From: an uncultured Bacteroides sp.
Lineage (GTDB): Bacteria; Bacteroidota; Bacteroidia; Bacteroidales; Bacteroidaceae
Length of the DNA: 15,372 nucleotides
Direction: 5' to 3'
NCBI GenBank assembly: GCA_900557355.1
Contig: USSR01000084.1
Location: 1-15,372, forward strand
Shown: positions 15,149 through 15,372 of the stretch, piece after piece
Position numbering within the stretch: position 1 is the stretch's first letter
How the letters are laid out: every line of letters begins with the position of its first letter
Program-made: the position numbers and the translations under genes
The notes under the pieces: generated by a model
Seen by the model: the letters and a program-made list of their open reading frames with translations, nothing else
Told to the model about the DNA's origin: nothing
Database searches by the model: none

Positions 15149-15372
15149 TTAACTGAAAATATAAACAACAATTCCGGCAATCGCCACATACACTAACGCA
15201 TAAGGAATGGCCGCTTTCAGTATTTCCCCTTCTTTTCCCTGTTGGTTTCCCGCAGAAGTAGCAATGGCAATACTTTGTGGAGAGATAATCTTACCACCTG
15301 TGGCACCTACTGTATTTGCCGCAGATAGCCAATCCGGACTAACATGAATCTGTCCTGCCACACTTGCTTGTG
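15149..15372 (-). CDS. lldP: L-lactate permease, C-terminal end (partial, runs off the window)
   Basis: The last 73 residues of a membrane transporter. The frame is open to the right edge, so the start is outside. The segment AANTVGATGGKIISPQSIAIATSA matches the conserved C-terminal GKMISPQSIA region of the LldP/LctP lactate permease family, which imports lactate with protons. A final transmembrane helix follows (AAIPYALVYVAIAGIVVYIF) and the protein ends right after it. It is convergent with the regulator and metabolically unrelated to the PUL, marking the right border of the locus. Substrate (lactate or glycolate) is by family only. Confidence 0.85.
   Translation of the reverse strand, partial: QASVAGQIHVSPDWLSAANTVGATGGKIISPQSIAIATSAGNQQGKEGEILKAAIPYALVYVAIAGIVVYIFS

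Noticed and set aside
1..15372. Search for transposases, insertion-sequence ends, integrase or tRNA genes
   Set aside because: None was seen; the PUL is bordered by a lactate permease gene and an unidentified gene end, with no visible mobility signature.

Overview
The window looks like a chromosomal segment of a gut Bacteroides or close relative (Bacteroidota). The evidence is a SusC/SusD pair, several lipoprotein signal peptides, TAnnTTTG-type promoter elements, AT-rich start regions without strong Shine-Dalgarno sites, and an A+T-rich base composition. It holds one polysaccharide utilization locus (PUL) with a divergent regulator, flanked by the ends of two unrelated genes.

Layout. At 1-61 is the last 19 codons of an unidentified plus-strand gene. 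Positions 62-472 are non-coding and rich in inverted repeats. The PUL runs leftward on the minus strand from about 11696 to 473. In order of transcription it encodes a two-module surface lipoprotein (9852-11696), a SusC-type TonB-dependent transporter (6553-9732), a SusD-like lipoprotein (4462-6516), a DUF3823 lipoprotein (3615-4421), a GH76 lipoprotein (2323-3519) and a GH32 fructan hydrolase (473-2122). A divergent 473-bp intergenic region separates the operon from a plus-strand regulator gene (12170-14710). A repeat-rich convergent intergenic region follows, and then the 3' end of an L-lactate permease gene on the minus strand (15149 to the window edge).

How it would work. The outer-membrane lipoproteins (the two-module protein, SusD and DUF3823) would bind a glycan at the surface. 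GH76 would cut it there or nearby. SusC/D would import oligosaccharides, and the non-lipidated GH32 would release fructose in the periplasm. The regulator has a periplasmic LamG-like plus Kelch propeller sensor, one membrane helix, and a cytoplasmic SARP-like winged helix with a BTAD-type helical tail. It would be a one-component, membrane-tethered alternative to the hybrid two-component systems or sigma/anti-sigma pairs usual in PULs.

Points to note. The susC reading frame carries one in-frame TAA that splits an otherwise collinear protein of about 1059 codons. The intergenic region contains three GGTTA direct repeats at 11-12 bp spacing, the geometry expected for a SARP-type operator. GH32 and GH76 in one PUL is a substrate puzzle (fructan plus alpha-mannan). 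GH32 appears to have its own promoter behind a strong hairpin.
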